A stretch of DNA of 40,786 bases from NCBI GenBank assembly GCA_016471375.1, contig WGLZ01000061.1, positions 1-40,786 on the forward strand. Reading direction: 5' to 3'. How positions within the stretch are numbered: position 1 is the stretch's first letter; every line of letters starts with the position of its first letter. Below, piece by piece: positions 28,297 to 37,388 of this stretch. This DNA is from Cyanobacteria bacterium RI_101. Lineage in GTDB: Bacteria > Cyanobacteriota > Cyanobacteriia > Cyanobacteriales > Microcystaceae. Made by a program: the position numbers and the translations under genes. A model generated the notes under the pieces. It saw nothing but the letters and a program-made list of their open reading frames with translations, made no database searches and had not been told where the DNA came from.

Positions 28297-29367
28297 TTAA
28301 AACAACTCGTCTAGCAGGAACGGCGCTGTTAATCCTAAGTGAAGATAGGCCGCCCGAGTGGCAATCCGGCCCCTGGGAGTGCGATTCAGATAACCGATTT
28401 GGAGTAAATAGGGTTCATAAACGTCCTCGATGGTCTTGCGGTCTTCTCCGGTGGCGGCGGCCAGCGCCTCTAACCCGGCGGGGCCGCCCTGAAATTGCTC
28501 GATGAGCGTGGTTAACAACAAGCGATCCGTCCAGTCCAAGCCCCGCTTATCCACCTGGTAGAGATCCAGCGCCGCCGTGGCTAGCTCTGAGGTAATTTCA
28601 GACGAGCCTTTCACTTGAGCGTAGTCCCGCACCCGTTTTAGGAGTCGGTTGGCGACGCGGGGGGTTCCCCGAGAGCGCAGGGCGATGGTTTCAGCGCCGT
28701 CGGCGGTAATGGCGGCATTCAAAATTTGGGCGGAGCGGAGGATAATCCGCCGCAGTTCCTCTAGGTCGTAGAAGCGCAAGCGTTGGATGAGTCCGAACCG
28801 GTCCCGCAGGGGCGCCGTGAGGGAGCCGACCTTCGTGGTGGCGCCGATGAGGGTGAATTTCGCTAGAGCTAAGCTCCGAATTTTGGCGCTGTCCCCTTTC
28901 CCCATCGTAATATCGAGGCGATAATCCTCCATGGCGGGGTAAAGCAGTTCTTCCGTCAGGCGGTTAAGACGGTGGATTTCGTCGATAAAGAGAATATCTC
29001 CCTTTTGCAGGCTTAACAGTAAACCCGTGATGTCCCTAGGGCGCTCCAGCGCCGGGGCGGCGGTGATTTTACAGTTGACTCCCATTTCCTTAGCCAGAAT
29101 GAGAGAGAGGGTGGTTTTCCCTAACCCCGGCGGGCCATAGAGGAGGAGGTGATCGATGGGATCTTGCCGGGCCTTAGCGGCGCCGATGACGATGCCGAGA
29201 ACTTCCTTTAAATCCTTCTGGCCAATGTAATCCGCCAAGGTCTGGGGGCGAATCTTTTCCTCCGCGGCGTCGGCGCTCTTTTCTTCCTGGGGCGTTTTAG
29301 CGGCGGTCAGTAAATCTTCCCCCCGGGGCGCGGGTTTGGGGTTATCGCCGGAGCGTTTAATGGCCAT
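28297..29367 (-). CDS. ruvB: Holliday junction branch-migration ATPase RuvB
   Basis: The 356-residue protein is the motor of RuvAB branch migration. Motifs: [16 protein letters not shown], Walker [19 protein letters not shown], Walker [22 protein letters not shown], sensor-1 [20 protein letters not shown], and the winged-helix C-terminus with [20 protein letters not shown]. The N-terminal extension (1-30) is longer than in E. coli, as usual in cyanobacteria. A GTG at 29370 directly precedes the ATG at 29367; the ATG is chosen. Confidence 0.96.
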   Translation of the reverse strand: MAIKRSGDNPKPAPRGEDLLTAAKTPQEEKSADAAEEKIRPQTLADYIGQKDLKEVLGIVIGAAKARQDPIDHLLLYGPPGLGKTTLSLILAKEMGVNCKITAAPALERPRDITGLLLSLQKGDILFIDEIHRLNRLTEELLYPAMEDYRLDITMGKGDSAKIRSLALAKFTLIGATTKVGSLTAPLRDRFGLIQRLRFYDLEELRRIILRSAQILNAAITADGAETIALRSRGTPRVANRLLKRVRDYAQVKGSSEITSELATAALDLYQVDKRGLDWTDRLLLTTLIEQFQGGPAGLEALAAATGEDRKTIEDVYEPYLLQIGYLNRTPRGRIATRAAYLHLGLTAPFLLDELF

Positions 29368-29521
29368 CACTATTCCACTGTCGGCTTTTTGCCAAACGGG
29401 ACTTTTATCTTACCATTCTCATTCCTGATCGATTCCCCCGGCGGGCGACGAGGGGAGCGCCGGATGGGTTATCATCCCTCTAACCTTCCAAGGAAAAATC
29501 AGTCCACAAAAATTCGCGTCC

Positions 29522-30154
29522 ATGAATTTTAAATTCCTGCCCTGGCTCCTCGCCTCCCTGCTCTTTCCCCTCGGGGCTTTTGCCCAATCCTCGGGCTTTA
29601 ACACCTTGGATCAGCGGAGTTTTTTTGAAACCGGACGCCTGAGATCTGAAGATCGTCTTCTCTTGCAACGCGCTCCCAGCGGGATCGCCCCCTTTCGGGC
29701 CCAATCCGACGCCTGGCAATTGCTCATTTTCGAGAATATCGGCGTTTCTCTCTGGATGCCCCCCGGAATTTTGCGGGAAGAAACGGTGACGGTTCCCACG
29801 GCTCTAGGGGATCTCAATTTTCGGGGCCTCGCTTCCCAGCAGGAAGACCGGCGCTATCTGGCGGCCTACGCCTCTGGGTTAACCCCCCAACAGCAGGGGG
29901 ATTTTAAGGCGCTTCTCCAGGCCATTCAAGCTAAAGCGGCGCCGGCGGGGGAATTTAAATTGCAAAGTCAACGGAGCGTCAGCCTCGGGGACTACGCCGG
30001 GGAAGAATTACGTTTCCTAGGTAAAGAAGAAGGGATTGTCTTTCGGGTCTATTTAGTCAAAGATAAACTCTACGCGCTCGGGGTTCGTTATCCCCGCTCG
30101 GCGCCCAACGCCCAAGCGACTAACGGTTTCTTAGGTTCCCTACAGTTGCTCTAA
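29522..30154 (+). CDS. Secreted protein of unknown function
   Basis: The 210-residue product has a classic signal peptide (MNFKFLPWLLASLLFPLGAFA-like, cleaved near AFA-Q). The mature part is alpha/beta, with VSLWMPPGILREETVTVPTA and, near the end, GDYAGEELRFLGKE and VFRVYLVKDKLYALGVRYP. This pattern recalls small periplasmic or lumenal PsbP/Mog1-like folds, but I cannot name a family. Its TAA stop is the first three bases of a heptad repeat array, and the next gene starts one base after the array ends. Confidence 0.75.
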   Translation: MNFKFLPWLLASLLFPLGAFAQSSGFNTLDQRSFFETGRLRSEDRLLLQRAPSGIAPFRAQSDAWQLLIFENIGVSLWMPPGILREETVTVPTALGDLNFRGLASQQEDRRYLAAYASGLTPQQQGDFKALLQAIQAKAAPAGEFKLQSQRSVSLGDYAGEELRFLGKEEGIVFRVYLVKDKLYALGVRYPRSAPNAQATNGFLGSLQLL

Positions 30155-30193
30155 CCCCTAACCCCTAATCCCTAACCCCTAACCCCTAACCCC
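30152..30193. repeat. Heptanucleotide tandem repeat, 6 units of TAACCCC
   Basis: Six 7-base units (five exact TAACCCC, one TAATCCC) fill the whole gap between two genes. The first three bases form the upstream stop codon, and the downstream ATG lies one base after the last unit. Confidence 0.9.
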
Positions 30194-30194
30194 C

Positions 30195-31307
30195 ATGCGC
30201 CGTCGCGCCCTTGTCACTCACTCCGCCGTCGCCCTGGGAACCGCTTCCACCCTAGTGGCCTGCGGCCAAACCCCGGCGCCGAAAACCGAAGCCTCCTCCT
30301 CCGATTTGCCTAAACTCCGTTGGCGGATGGTCACCAGTTGGCCAAAATCCCTAGACACCATCTTCGGCGGCGCCGAGACGGTCTGCAAATTGGTGGGGGA
30401 AATGACTCAGGGCAAATTTACCATCACCCCCTACGCCGCGGGGGAGATTGTCCCCGGTTTAGAGGTGCTCGACGCCGTCCAGAACGCCACGGTGGAGTGC
30501 GGCCACACGGCCAGCTATTACTACATCGGCAAAAATCCGGCGCTGGGTTTCGCCTGCGCCATGCCCTTTGGCTTGACGGCCCAGCAACAAAACGCCTGGC
30601 TTTATTTTGGCGGCGGTCTGGAGGCCATCCATAAAATTTATAGCGATTTTAATATCATTAACTTCCCCGCGGGCAACACCGGCGCCCAGATGGGGGGCTG
30701 GTTTAAAAAGCCCCTCCAAAGTCTGGCGGATCTGAAGGGGCTGAAAATGCGCATTCCCGGCCAGGGCGGTCAGGTGATGGCGGAGTTGGGGGTCAGCGTG
30801 CAAGTGCTCCCCGGCGGCGAAATTTATCTGGCTCTAGACCGGGGCGCCATCGACGCGGCGGAATGGGTCGGCCCCTACGACGATGAAAAGTTGGGTTTAA
30901 ACCGGGCGGCGAAATACTATTACTATCCCGGCTGGTGGGAGCCGGGGCCGACTTTAGATTTGTTGATCAATAAAAGCGCCTGGGAAAAGTTGCCCCAGGA
31001 ATACCAAACCATCCTCCAAAGCGCCGCCCAAGCGGCCAATCTACGGATGCTCTCCCAGTACGACGCCCTCAACCAAGCGGCGCTGGAAAAACTGCTGGCG
31101 GGAGGAACGGAACTGAAAGCCTATCCCGAGGATATTCTCCAGGCGGCGCTGAAAACAGCCCAGGCGTTAATGACGGAAACCGCCGGTAAAAACCCGGCCT
31201 TTAAGGCGGTCTACGAGCCTTGGTTGGCTTTTCGGAAAAGTATTTCCGCTTGGAATCGGATTAATGAACTTAGCTACGCTCAGTTTATGAGCAAAGTCTC
31301 TAGCTAA
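30195..31307 (+). CDS. TRAP-type solute-binding lipoprotein (DctP family)
   Basis: The 370-residue product has a basic signal region (MRRRALVTHS, resembling a weak Tat motif) and lipobox LVAC (Cys23). The DctP fold follows: RWRMVTSWPKSLDTIFGGAE, YAAGEIVPGLEVLDAVQNATVECGHT, LKGLKMRIPGQGGQVMAELG, and AIDAAEWVGPYDD. These are typical of SBPs for 2-oxo acids or other carboxylates. The DctQ and DctM permease genes are not next to it, so the permease must be elsewhere. The entire leader is the TAACCCC array; no Shine-Dalgarno sequence is seen. Confidence 0.88.
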   Translation: MRRRALVTHSAVALGTASTLVACGQTPAPKTEASSSDLPKLRWRMVTSWPKSLDTIFGGAETVCKLVGEMTQGKFTITPYAAGEIVPGLEVLDAVQNATVECGHTASYYYIGKNPALGFACAMPFGLTAQQQNAWLYFGGGLEAIHKIYSDFNIINFPAGNTGAQMGGWFKKPLQSLADLKGLKMRIPGQGGQVMAELGVSVQVLPGGEIYLALDRGAIDAAEWVGPYDDEKLGLNRAAKYYYYPGWWEPGPTLDLLINKSAWEKLPQEYQTILQSAAQAANLRMLSQYDALNQAALEKLLAGGTELKAYPEDILQAALKTAQALMTETAGKNPAFKAVYEPWLAFRKSISAWNRINELSYAQFMSKVSS

Positions 31308-31347
31308 CTCAACCTAGCTGAGTCGATTCCTTGCGAGAGCGAAAACC

Positions 31348-32457
31348 ATGACCCTTCTCCTAGCGCCGGACTCCTTTAAGGGCACTCTCTCGGCGCTGGA
31401 GGTTTGCCAGATTCTAGAGCAAGAGTTAAGGGCCGATTTTCCCCTGCTTCTTCATCCTCTGGCGGACGGGGGAGAGGGCACATTGGCGGCGCTGGCCCTG
31501 TGTTTACCGGAGGCGGATTGGCGAAGTCTGACGGTTCAGGGGCCCTTGCCTGGACAGAGGGTCACGGCCTCCTACCTCTGGTTACCGGAGGAAATCGCCA
31601 TCATTGAAATGGCCCAAGCTAGCGGGCTTACCCTCGTTCCGCCCCATTTACGGGATCCCGAACAAACCGCCAGCTACGGCGTCGGCGAACTCCTTCAGGC
31701 AGTTAGGGAAGAGGGCGCCCGTCAAATTTATCTGGCCATCGGCGGCTCCGCCACCCAGGACGGCGGTTTGGGAATGCTTCAGGCTCTCGGCTGGCGTTTT
31801 CTCGACGCCCAGGATCAAGATCTGCCCCCGGGCGGGGGCGCGCTCCGAGAGTTGGCCGCGATTTTACCTCCGCCCGCCCCGGCGCCGTTACCCCCAATAA
31901 CGGTCTGGAGCGACGTGACTAACCCGCTCCACGGGCCAGAGGGTTCCGCTTTTATTTTCGCCCCCCAAAAGGGCGCCGATCCAGGGATGGTTCAGCGCCT
32001 AGACCAAGGCTTGCGTCGTTTAGCCCAGATAGTCCGGGAACAGTTGGGGGTGAACGCCGATTTTCCCGGCGCCGGCGCCGCGGGGGGACTGGGAGCGGCC
32101 GCGGTCTGGGGATTAGGCGCTCGGTTAACGTCCGGTTTCGGCGCCGTGGCCAAGTTGACAGGGTTGGAGGAGCGGATTGAAGCCTGTCAAGTCGTCATCA
32201 CCGGGGAAGGTTGTTTTGACTCCCAGTCTTTACAAGGCAAAGTGGTTTCCGGGGTTCTCAAGTTGGCGCAAAAATATCAAAAACCGCTGATTGTCATTGC
32301 CGGAGAGTCCCAGTTTCAGGTCTATCCCGGCGTCGCCGGAATTATCTCCCTGGTGGACGAGCAGACATCACTGACCCAGGCGCTGGCGGAACCCCAAAAG
32401 TGTTTAAGGGCCAAAGCGCCGGAGTTGAAGGCGACGTTAACTCGGTTAAACCATTAA
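31348..32457 (+). CDS. Glycerate kinase (GlxK/GarK type)
   Basis: The 369-residue enzyme phosphorylates glycerate. Motifs: LLLAPDSFKGTLSALEV (1-20 region), HPLADGGEGTLAAL, AIGGSATQDGGLGMLQALG, GAAGGLGAAAVWGLGARLTSGF, and VITGEGCFDSQSLQGKV. This is the type I (2-phosphoglycerate-forming) family, distinct from the plant-like GLYK. The TRAP solute-binding gene 40 bases upstream on the same strand could supply an organic acid, which is inference. Confidence 0.92.
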   Translation: MTLLLAPDSFKGTLSALEVCQILEQELRADFPLLLHPLADGGEGTLAALALCLPEADWRSLTVQGPLPGQRVTASYLWLPEEIAIIEMAQASGLTLVPPHLRDPEQTASYGVGELLQAVREEGARQIYLAIGGSATQDGGLGMLQALGWRFLDAQDQDLPPGGGALRELAAILPPPAPAPLPPITVWSDVTNPLHGPEGSAFIFAPQKGADPGMVQRLDQGLRRLAQIVREQLGVNADFPGAGAAGGLGAAAVWGLGARLTSGFGAVAKLTGLEERIEACQVVITGEGCFDSQSLQGKVVSGVLKLAQKYQKPLIVIAGESQFQVYPGVAGIISLVDEQTSLTQALAEPQKCLRAKAPELKATLTRLNH

Positions 32458-32491
32458 GCCGGGGAATACCGTTTTTAGGGACGCAACAAAC

Positions 32492-33523
32492 TTAGCAGAA
32501 TTCCAACAGTAAATCCCGGTGGACTTCCGTTCGGCGCCGGAGATCCTGCCGTTGTTCAACGCTTAAAGGAGCGCCGTCGCGCAAATGGTCTTGCCAAGTT
32601 TGGCTAATCGCTTCCGAGTCCATAGGCAACTCGGGCAACTCCCAGCCCGGTAGCCCCGCTTCCGCCATCAAACGACTCACCTTCGGGTCATAGCTCAAGG
32701 CAAAAGTTCGATTCCCCTCGGACGCCGCCATAATTAAACTGTGGAGACGCATCCCGATGGTTAAATCGGCGCCCTGAAAGAGTCCCTTTAATTCCCTCGG
32801 GTCTTCCCGGTAAAGAATTTCATAGGCGCCGGTCAGATTTTGAGCCAACGCTTCCGCTAGGGGGAGATCCTGACTTTTTTGGAAGGGAAGCAAGCGCAGA
32901 TGAGCGCCGGTGGCCTGCTGGAAATGAGCGAGCGCTTTCGTCAAGATCTCCCGGCGCTGGGGCGTCAGTAAAGGATGGGGACGGAGGTTAACAACCACCA
33001 CCGGCGGGGTCAGGCGGGACGGAGAAGTTAAGACGCCGTCTAGGAGCCAAACGGGGTCTGGCCCCAGTTGGTGGGGAATTTGCCACTGGCTTAACAGTCG
33101 GGCGGATCCCAGATCCCGGACGGTGACGCCCTGACAACGACTCAAAACTTGACAGGTGAGCCACCGGGTCGGGGCCCGGTTTAAGGGGCCGACGCCCTGG
33201 GCCCAGGCGAGGGTTTTGAGTCCCAGTAATTGGGCCAGCGCCATTAAGCCGCCATAGTACCAAGGACTCAAAAGACTGGTGGAGTCCTGCATGAGACTAC
33301 CGCCGCCCCAGATAAACACCTGGGAGGTTCTTAGGGTTTGGAGAATAGCGCCCCAGTCCCGATGGGGAATACTCTCGGCGCCGTAGCGTTCCTTCGTTTG
33401 GGCCGGGTTGGCGGACAAGACCACCGCCGTCGCCGACGGGGGCAAAAGTTGTAAGAGGGTCGCCAACAGCGCCTCGTCGCCGCCGTTACCCTGACCGTAG
33501 TAGCCGCAGAGGACAGCTCGCAT
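32492..33523 (-). CDS. csaB: Polysaccharide pyruvyl transferase CsaB
   Basis: The 343-residue protein has MRAVLCGYYGQGNGGDEALL, VFIWGGGSLMQDSTSLLSPWYY, VVNLRPHPLLTP and LTIGMRLHSLIMAAS, all CsaB/WcaK-family landmarks. CsaB adds a pyruvyl ketal to cell-wall polysaccharide, which S-layer (SLH) proteins bind. It lies 3 bases after an EI24-domain membrane protein gene and is probably co-transcribed. It fits the envelope theme of this end of the window. Confidence 0.93.
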   Translation of the reverse strand: MRAVLCGYYGQGNGGDEALLATLLQLLPPSATAVVLSANPAQTKERYGAESIPHRDWGAILQTLRTSQVFIWGGGSLMQDSTSLLSPWYYGGLMALAQLLGLKTLAWAQGVGPLNRAPTRWLTCQVLSRCQGVTVRDLGSARLLSQWQIPHQLGPDPVWLLDGVLTSPSRLTPPVVVVNLRPHPLLTPQRREILTKALAHFQQATGAHLRLLPFQKSQDLPLAEALAQNLTGAYEILYREDPRELKGLFQGADLTIGMRLHSLIMAASEGNRTFALSYDPKVSRLMAEAGLPGWELPELPMDSEAISQTWQDHLRDGAPLSVEQRQDLRRRTEVHRDLLLEFC

Positions 33524-33526
33524 GGA

Positions 33527-34354
33527 TTAAATTTCCTCCTGCTGCGCGAAATAGCGGGGATAAAGGCGCTCGCTAAAGAATAAAGTACCCGCCAAAATAC
33601 AGAGGGGAATCGTCGCTAGATTGACCACGGGAATACTGACCAAAATCAGACAGGACAACCCAAATCCGGCGCTGGCGGGTAAAGTTTTCACAATTAAGCC
33701 CAATTTAGCCCGGAAGGACAAGCGCCGGCGCTCTAGGGGAGGATTAAGAAAATCCAAACAGGCGAGGGTCGCCGTTAACGTCACGCCCACCGCCGTCGCG
33801 GCTAGGGAGCCTAAGCCGGGAAAGACGTTCAAGAATAAACTAGGGACGCCAATGCCCAGCAGTAAAACTAGTTTTTTCGCCTCAAAGGCAATCGATCTGC
33901 GAATTTCAGCGCCGAAGCCTAGGTTTTGTAAAAATAAACGCCCCAAGAGAATTTTCTCTAACTTTTCCGATAATTTTTCATACCAAGGAGCGCCGAGAAT
34001 GACCCCCAACTGGGAAAGAATAAAACCGGCAATGATGAGTAAAAAGAATTTGAATAATAAGTCTAGTAGCCAACTGATTAGAGTGATTATCCCCCCGAGA
34101 AAACCAAAAGAGTCAGGCAATTGTCCGCCCCACTCCCGCCACCAAGCGCCGAAGTAAATGCGACCGATTTCGGCGCTGTTTTCCCCCCATTGCAACAGTT
34201 GCCAATAGAGCCAAATCCCCAGCGCGAGATTCAGCAAAAGGGGAATAACCAAATAGGGGGCTAAACTGGGATAACGCCGTAGAAGACCCCCGGCCCGAAA
34301 GGGATAACCGGCGCCGCTCCAAAAACCAAAACCGCTCAGTAAATGTTGAGTCAT
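33527..34354 (-). CDS. EI24/CysZ-like membrane protein
   Basis: The 275-residue protein has at least four hydrophobic segments (about 32-52, 84-125, 165-195 and 230-262) and the EI24-domain feel of cyanobacterial CysZ-like proteins (FRAGGLLRRYPSLAPYLVIP near the N-terminus, GAPWYEKLSEKLE in the middle). CysZ is a sulfate channel in E. coli, but cyanobacterial EI24 proteins have no proven function. It precedes csaB by 3 bases. Confidence 0.8.
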   Translation of the reverse strand: MTQHLLSGFGFWSGAGYPFRAGGLLRRYPSLAPYLVIPLLLNLALGIWLYWQLLQWGENSAEIGRIYFGAWWREWGGQLPDSFGFLGGIITLISWLLDLLFKFFLLIIAGFILSQLGVILGAPWYEKLSEKLEKILLGRLFLQNLGFGAEIRRSIAFEAKKLVLLLGIGVPSLFLNVFPGLGSLAATAVGVTLTATLACLDFLNPPLERRRLSFRAKLGLIVKTLPASAGFGLSCLILVSIPVVNLATIPLCILAGTLFFSERLYPRYFAQQEEI

Positions 34355-34423
34355 TGAGTTTACTGATATTTACTGATAACTGATATAGCAGTGTTCTTAC
34401 GAGTGTGGAACCGATCGAGGCCT

Positions 34424-34471
34424 GCCCTTCGGCTACGCTCAGGGCGCGAGGGCTGAGCGTAGCCGAAGCCC
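34424..34471. repeat. Paired inverted copies of the dispersed palindrome
   Basis: A copy of CTTCGGCTACGCTCAG (34427-34442) is followed 10 bases later by its inverse (34453-34468). This forms a 22-base-arm palindrome that can fold into a long hairpin. It lies in the gap between the epimerase stop and the EI24 gene start (both on the minus strand). Confidence 0.85.
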
Positions 34472-34505
34472 GTATCTCATCTGTCCGCAAGTCGCTATAA
34501 CTGAA

Positions 34506-35438
34506 TTAAACGTTAGAGTAAACGCTATTCCTGAGAATGGTGTAACCCTTAATCAGTTCCCGAATGCCCCGTCCTAAAGACCAATCGGGGGTAAAGCCCG
34601 TGGCTAAAATCCGTTGATTGGAGACAATGTAATCCCGCTTATCCGGGTCTTCCCCAATGGGGGCCTCCAGATAGACAAAATTGGGCAAATATTTCTGGAT
34701 TTCGGCGCAGAGTTCCAGTTTGGAGAGATTGGCGTCTTCTAACCCCACATTGTAGGCTTTACCCTTCATGGTTTCAAAGTTATCCAAACCGTGGAGGAAG
34801 ACCTTAGCCACGTCCCGAATATGAATATAGTTGCGCTTGAAGTGCCCTTCAAAAATCACCACCGCTCGGTCATAAACGGCGCGATAGACAAAATCATTAA
34901 CCAGCAGATCCACCCGCATTCGGGGAGACATGCCAAAGACGGTGGCCAGACGGAAGGTGATGCTGTTGCCCCGCTCCAAAACCGCCTTTTCCGCCGCCAC
35001 TTTCGTGGTGCCGTAGAGGGAAATAGGGCGTAGGGGACTCTCTTCCGTACAGAATTTCCCCGCCTCCCCAATGCCGTAGCCGCTGTTAGTCACCGGCATG
35101 AGAATTTTTTGCTCCGGGCGAGCCAAACGGCAGAGCGTTTCCACCGCATCCTGATTAATGGTTTTGGTGCCGATCTGATCCCGGCTACAAAGCGGCGCTC
35201 CCACCAGCGCCGCCAGGGGAATAATGGCTTCCGCGTCTTCCAAAAGAGACATCATTAACTTCTCATTGCGGCAGTCGCCCCGGACGACCTGAAAAGTCTC
35301 GTAGTGACAGCAGTCCGCCAGGCTATTTTGCCCAAACATAAAGCTATCCAGAACCGTCACCTCGTGGCCCGCGGCCAACAGCGCCGGGGTTAAGACGGAG
35401 CCGATATAGCCCGCGCCGCCGGTGATTAAAATTTTCAT
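34506..35438 (-). CDS. NAD-dependent sugar-nucleotide epimerase/dehydratase
   Basis: The 310-residue extended SDR has MKILITGGAGYIGSVLTPALL (GxxGxxG dinucleotide motif), a catalytic NSGYGIG region, and the YGTTK active-site Tyr-Lys. The upstream frame extends to 35465, but the ATG at 35438 places the Rossmann motif normally and is chosen. Family members convert UDP- or dTDP-linked sugars; the exact substrate is not readable. It follows the ABC exporter genes by 53 bases, suggesting that it makes or modifies a sugar of the exported glycan. Confidence 0.87.
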   Translation of the reverse strand: MKILITGGAGYIGSVLTPALLAAGHEVTVLDSFMFGQNSLADCCHYETFQVVRGDCRNEKLMMSLLEDAEAIIPLAALVGAPLCSRDQIGTKTINQDAVETLCRLARPEQKILMPVTNSGYGIGEAGKFCTEESPLRPISLYGTTKVAAEKAVLERGNSITFRLATVFGMSPRMRVDLLVNDFVYRAVYDRAVVIFEGHFKRNYIHIRDVAKVFLHGLDNFETMKGKAYNVGLEDANLSKLELCAEIQKYLPNFVYLEAPIGEDPDKRDYIVSNQRILATGFTPDWSLGRGIRELIKGYTILRNSVYSNV

Positions 35439-35491
35439 CGTCTTTAATTCTCCGTTGCTTAGCAATCAGTTGATTCGCAGAATAGATTACG

Positions 35492-36256
35492 CTAAATCGA
35501 CAACTCCGCGGCGTCGCTTTCCCGAACCGCTTCCAGATAATGATCAATCGTATCCTGACTACTGCCCATGAAACGAATTTGTCCCTTATCTAGCCAAATG
35601 GCCCGCTCGCAGGATTCCTGAATAAAGGGGAGACCGTGGGAGACCACCAAAATGGTGGTGTGCTGATTCCAAAGTTTATTCATGCGAGCCTGACACTTGT
35701 GCTTAAAGTGCTCGTCCCCCACGGAAAGGACTTCGTCGAGAATGAGAATATCCGGTTGCACGTCCGTGGCGATGGCGAAACCCAACCGGGCCGACATGCC
35801 GGAAGAGAGGGATTTGACCGGCGCGTAGCAACAATCCCGAAGTTCGGCGAAATCTAGGATCGACTCCACCCGTTCCTGCATTTCCTGACGGGAAAAACCT
35901 AACATCACTCCGTAGAGAATAATATTGTCCCGCACGGATAACTCCGGGTCAAAACCGGCGCCGAGTTCGATTAAGGGGGCGATGTCCCCCCGCACCCGGA
36001 GAACGCCCTGGGTCGGTTGCAAAATACCGCAGATCACCTTGAGAAGGGTGGATTTACCGGAGCCGTTGGAGCCGATAATGCCGATTTTTTCCCCGGCGCC
36101 GACGGTGAGATCAATGCGGTCTAACACGAGCTTACGGCTGGGTTTGCGATATTTTCCCTCCAGAACAGAGAAAATGGTGCGTTTCAAATCATAGGAGAAC
36201 TCCTCTTGAGTCCGCCGATGGAGAGAAACCTGATCTAGACGAATAACTTCAGTCAT
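35492..36256 (-). CDS. Polysaccharide ABC exporter ATPase (Wzt/TagH type)
   Basis: The 254-residue ATPase has Walker [20 protein letters not shown], a signature of the short form SLSSGMSARLGFAIA, Walker B ILILDEVLSVGDEHF, and H-loop VVSHG. SGM-type signatures and the FxxKC segment are typical of polysaccharide exporters (Wzt, TagH, KpsT). It lacks the C-terminal carbohydrate-binding domain of long Wzt proteins, so export probably does not depend on chain-end recognition by this subunit. It starts 16 bases after the permease stop. Confidence 0.92.
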   Translation of the reverse strand: MTEVIRLDQVSLHRRTQEEFSYDLKRTIFSVLEGKYRKPSRKLVLDRIDLTVGAGEKIGIIGSNGSGKSTLLKVICGILQPTQGVLRVRGDIAPLIELGAGFDPELSVRDNIILYGVMLGFSRQEMQERVESILDFAELRDCCYAPVKSLSSGMSARLGFAIATDVQPDILILDEVLSVGDEHFKHKCQARMNKLWNQHTTILVVSHGLPFIQESCERAIWLDKGQIRFMGSSQDTIDHYLEAVRESDAAELSI

Positions 36257-36272
36257 TTAAACGTAAATAAAG

Positions 36273-37121
36273 TTACAACAAGTCCATAAACTGATTTTGC
36301 CAAGCCCGGAAGCATCCCCAACCGATTAGGGAGAGGACGACGCCGTTGGCTAAGGCGTGAACGATGAGTCCGAGGTCGGGCATTTCATTCATCAAGGACA
36401 ATTGGCGGATGCTTTCAATGATGGGAAAGAGGGGGTTGAACAGTAAGAACTGTTTGACCTGCGGCGGAACGATTTCCACCGGGTAAAAAATGGGGGAACC
36501 AATCCACAAGACAAAACAAACCAACTCATAAAAGTAGGGCAGATCTCGGAAAAAGACATAGAGGGCGCTGACGAGGTAGCCCACTCCCGTGCAAACGAGG
36601 CTCAGCGCTAGAAGGGGAATGAAAAGGGCAAGAATATTGACCGACGCATGGAGGAGATTATTCGGCGCCCAGTAGGCGGTGTCCGGGTCATGGGTATTCA
36701 AAAAAGTCACCAGCGCCAAGAGGGGCAGGGGGCCGACCACAAACTGGAAAATATTGGAGACGATCATCGAGAGGGGAAAAACGCTGATGGGCAGACGAAT
36801 CTTGTTCATCAGTCCCCCGCTTTGCACCACGCTGGCCAGCGCCTGGTTGGTGGAGGAGGTAAAAAAGTTAATGACGATCAGCCCGGTAAAGGCCGCCAAC
36901 ATATAGTTAACCGTGGAGCCGCCGAAGTAGGACTTAAAAGCGGTTCCGAAGATGGCGGTGTAGATCAAGGTCATGATCAAGGGGTTCAGCAACGACCAAT
37001 AGACCCCGAGGAAAGAGCCTCGATACCGACCCTTGAGGTTGCGCTCCACTAAAATCTGCAAAAGCTCTAGGTAACGCTGGACAGGCGACCACTTGCTCCG
37101 GGCAGGCACCGAAATAGCCAT
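36273..37121 (-). CDS. Polysaccharide ABC exporter permease (Wzm/TagG type)
   Basis: The 282-residue ABC-2 permease has six hydrophobic segments and the hallmark LLQILVERNLKGRYRGSFLG, then VYWSLLNPLIMTLIYTAIFG near the N-terminus, and LFNPLFPIIESIRQLSL in the last third. It exports an undecaprenyl-linked polysaccharide or O-antigen-like glycan together with the ATPase just downstream. Divergent sulfotransferase and RTX genes begin 268 bases away. Confidence 0.92.
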   Translation of the reverse strand: MAISVPARSKWSPVQRYLELLQILVERNLKGRYRGSFLGVYWSLLNPLIMTLIYTAIFGTAFKSYFGGSTVNYMLAAFTGLIVINFFTSSTNQALASVVQSGGLMNKIRLPISVFPLSMIVSNIFQFVVGPLPLLALVTFLNTHDPDTAYWAPNNLLHASVNILALFIPLLALSLVCTGVGYLVSALYVFFRDLPYFYELVCFVLWIGSPIFYPVEIVPPQVKQFLLFNPLFPIIESIRQLSLMNEMPDLGLIVHALANGVVLSLIGWGCFRAWQNQFMDLL

Positions 37122-37320
37122 AAAGTATTTTCAGGACAAAGTAGGCCTCCGAGAAGGCTAGAGTGTCATTCTATAGAGTCCGGTTCCCTTTGTCGAGGGA
37201 CGGGTTTTTCCGCCAGCTAAAGAACTTGAAAACTATATGTAAAGGTTTGTTGCTCAGCTAGAGCCATTGATTAAGACAGAAACTACAATGGATTTATCAA
37301 GATGAAAATAGACCCGATTT

Positions 37321-37337
37321 CTTAATAAAATATTAAG
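37321..37337. promoter_or_regulatory. AT-rich palindrome CTTAATA-AAA-TATTAAG
   Basis: Perfect 7-base arms with a 3-base spacer lie 51 bases upstream of the sulfotransferase start, in the intergenic region divergent to the exporter operon. It looks like an operator, but the protein is unknown. Confidence 0.4.
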
Positions 37338-37388
37338 ATTTGATCCTTTTCCTGGGATTTTTTTGCAAACAAAGCCGAGGAACAACCC

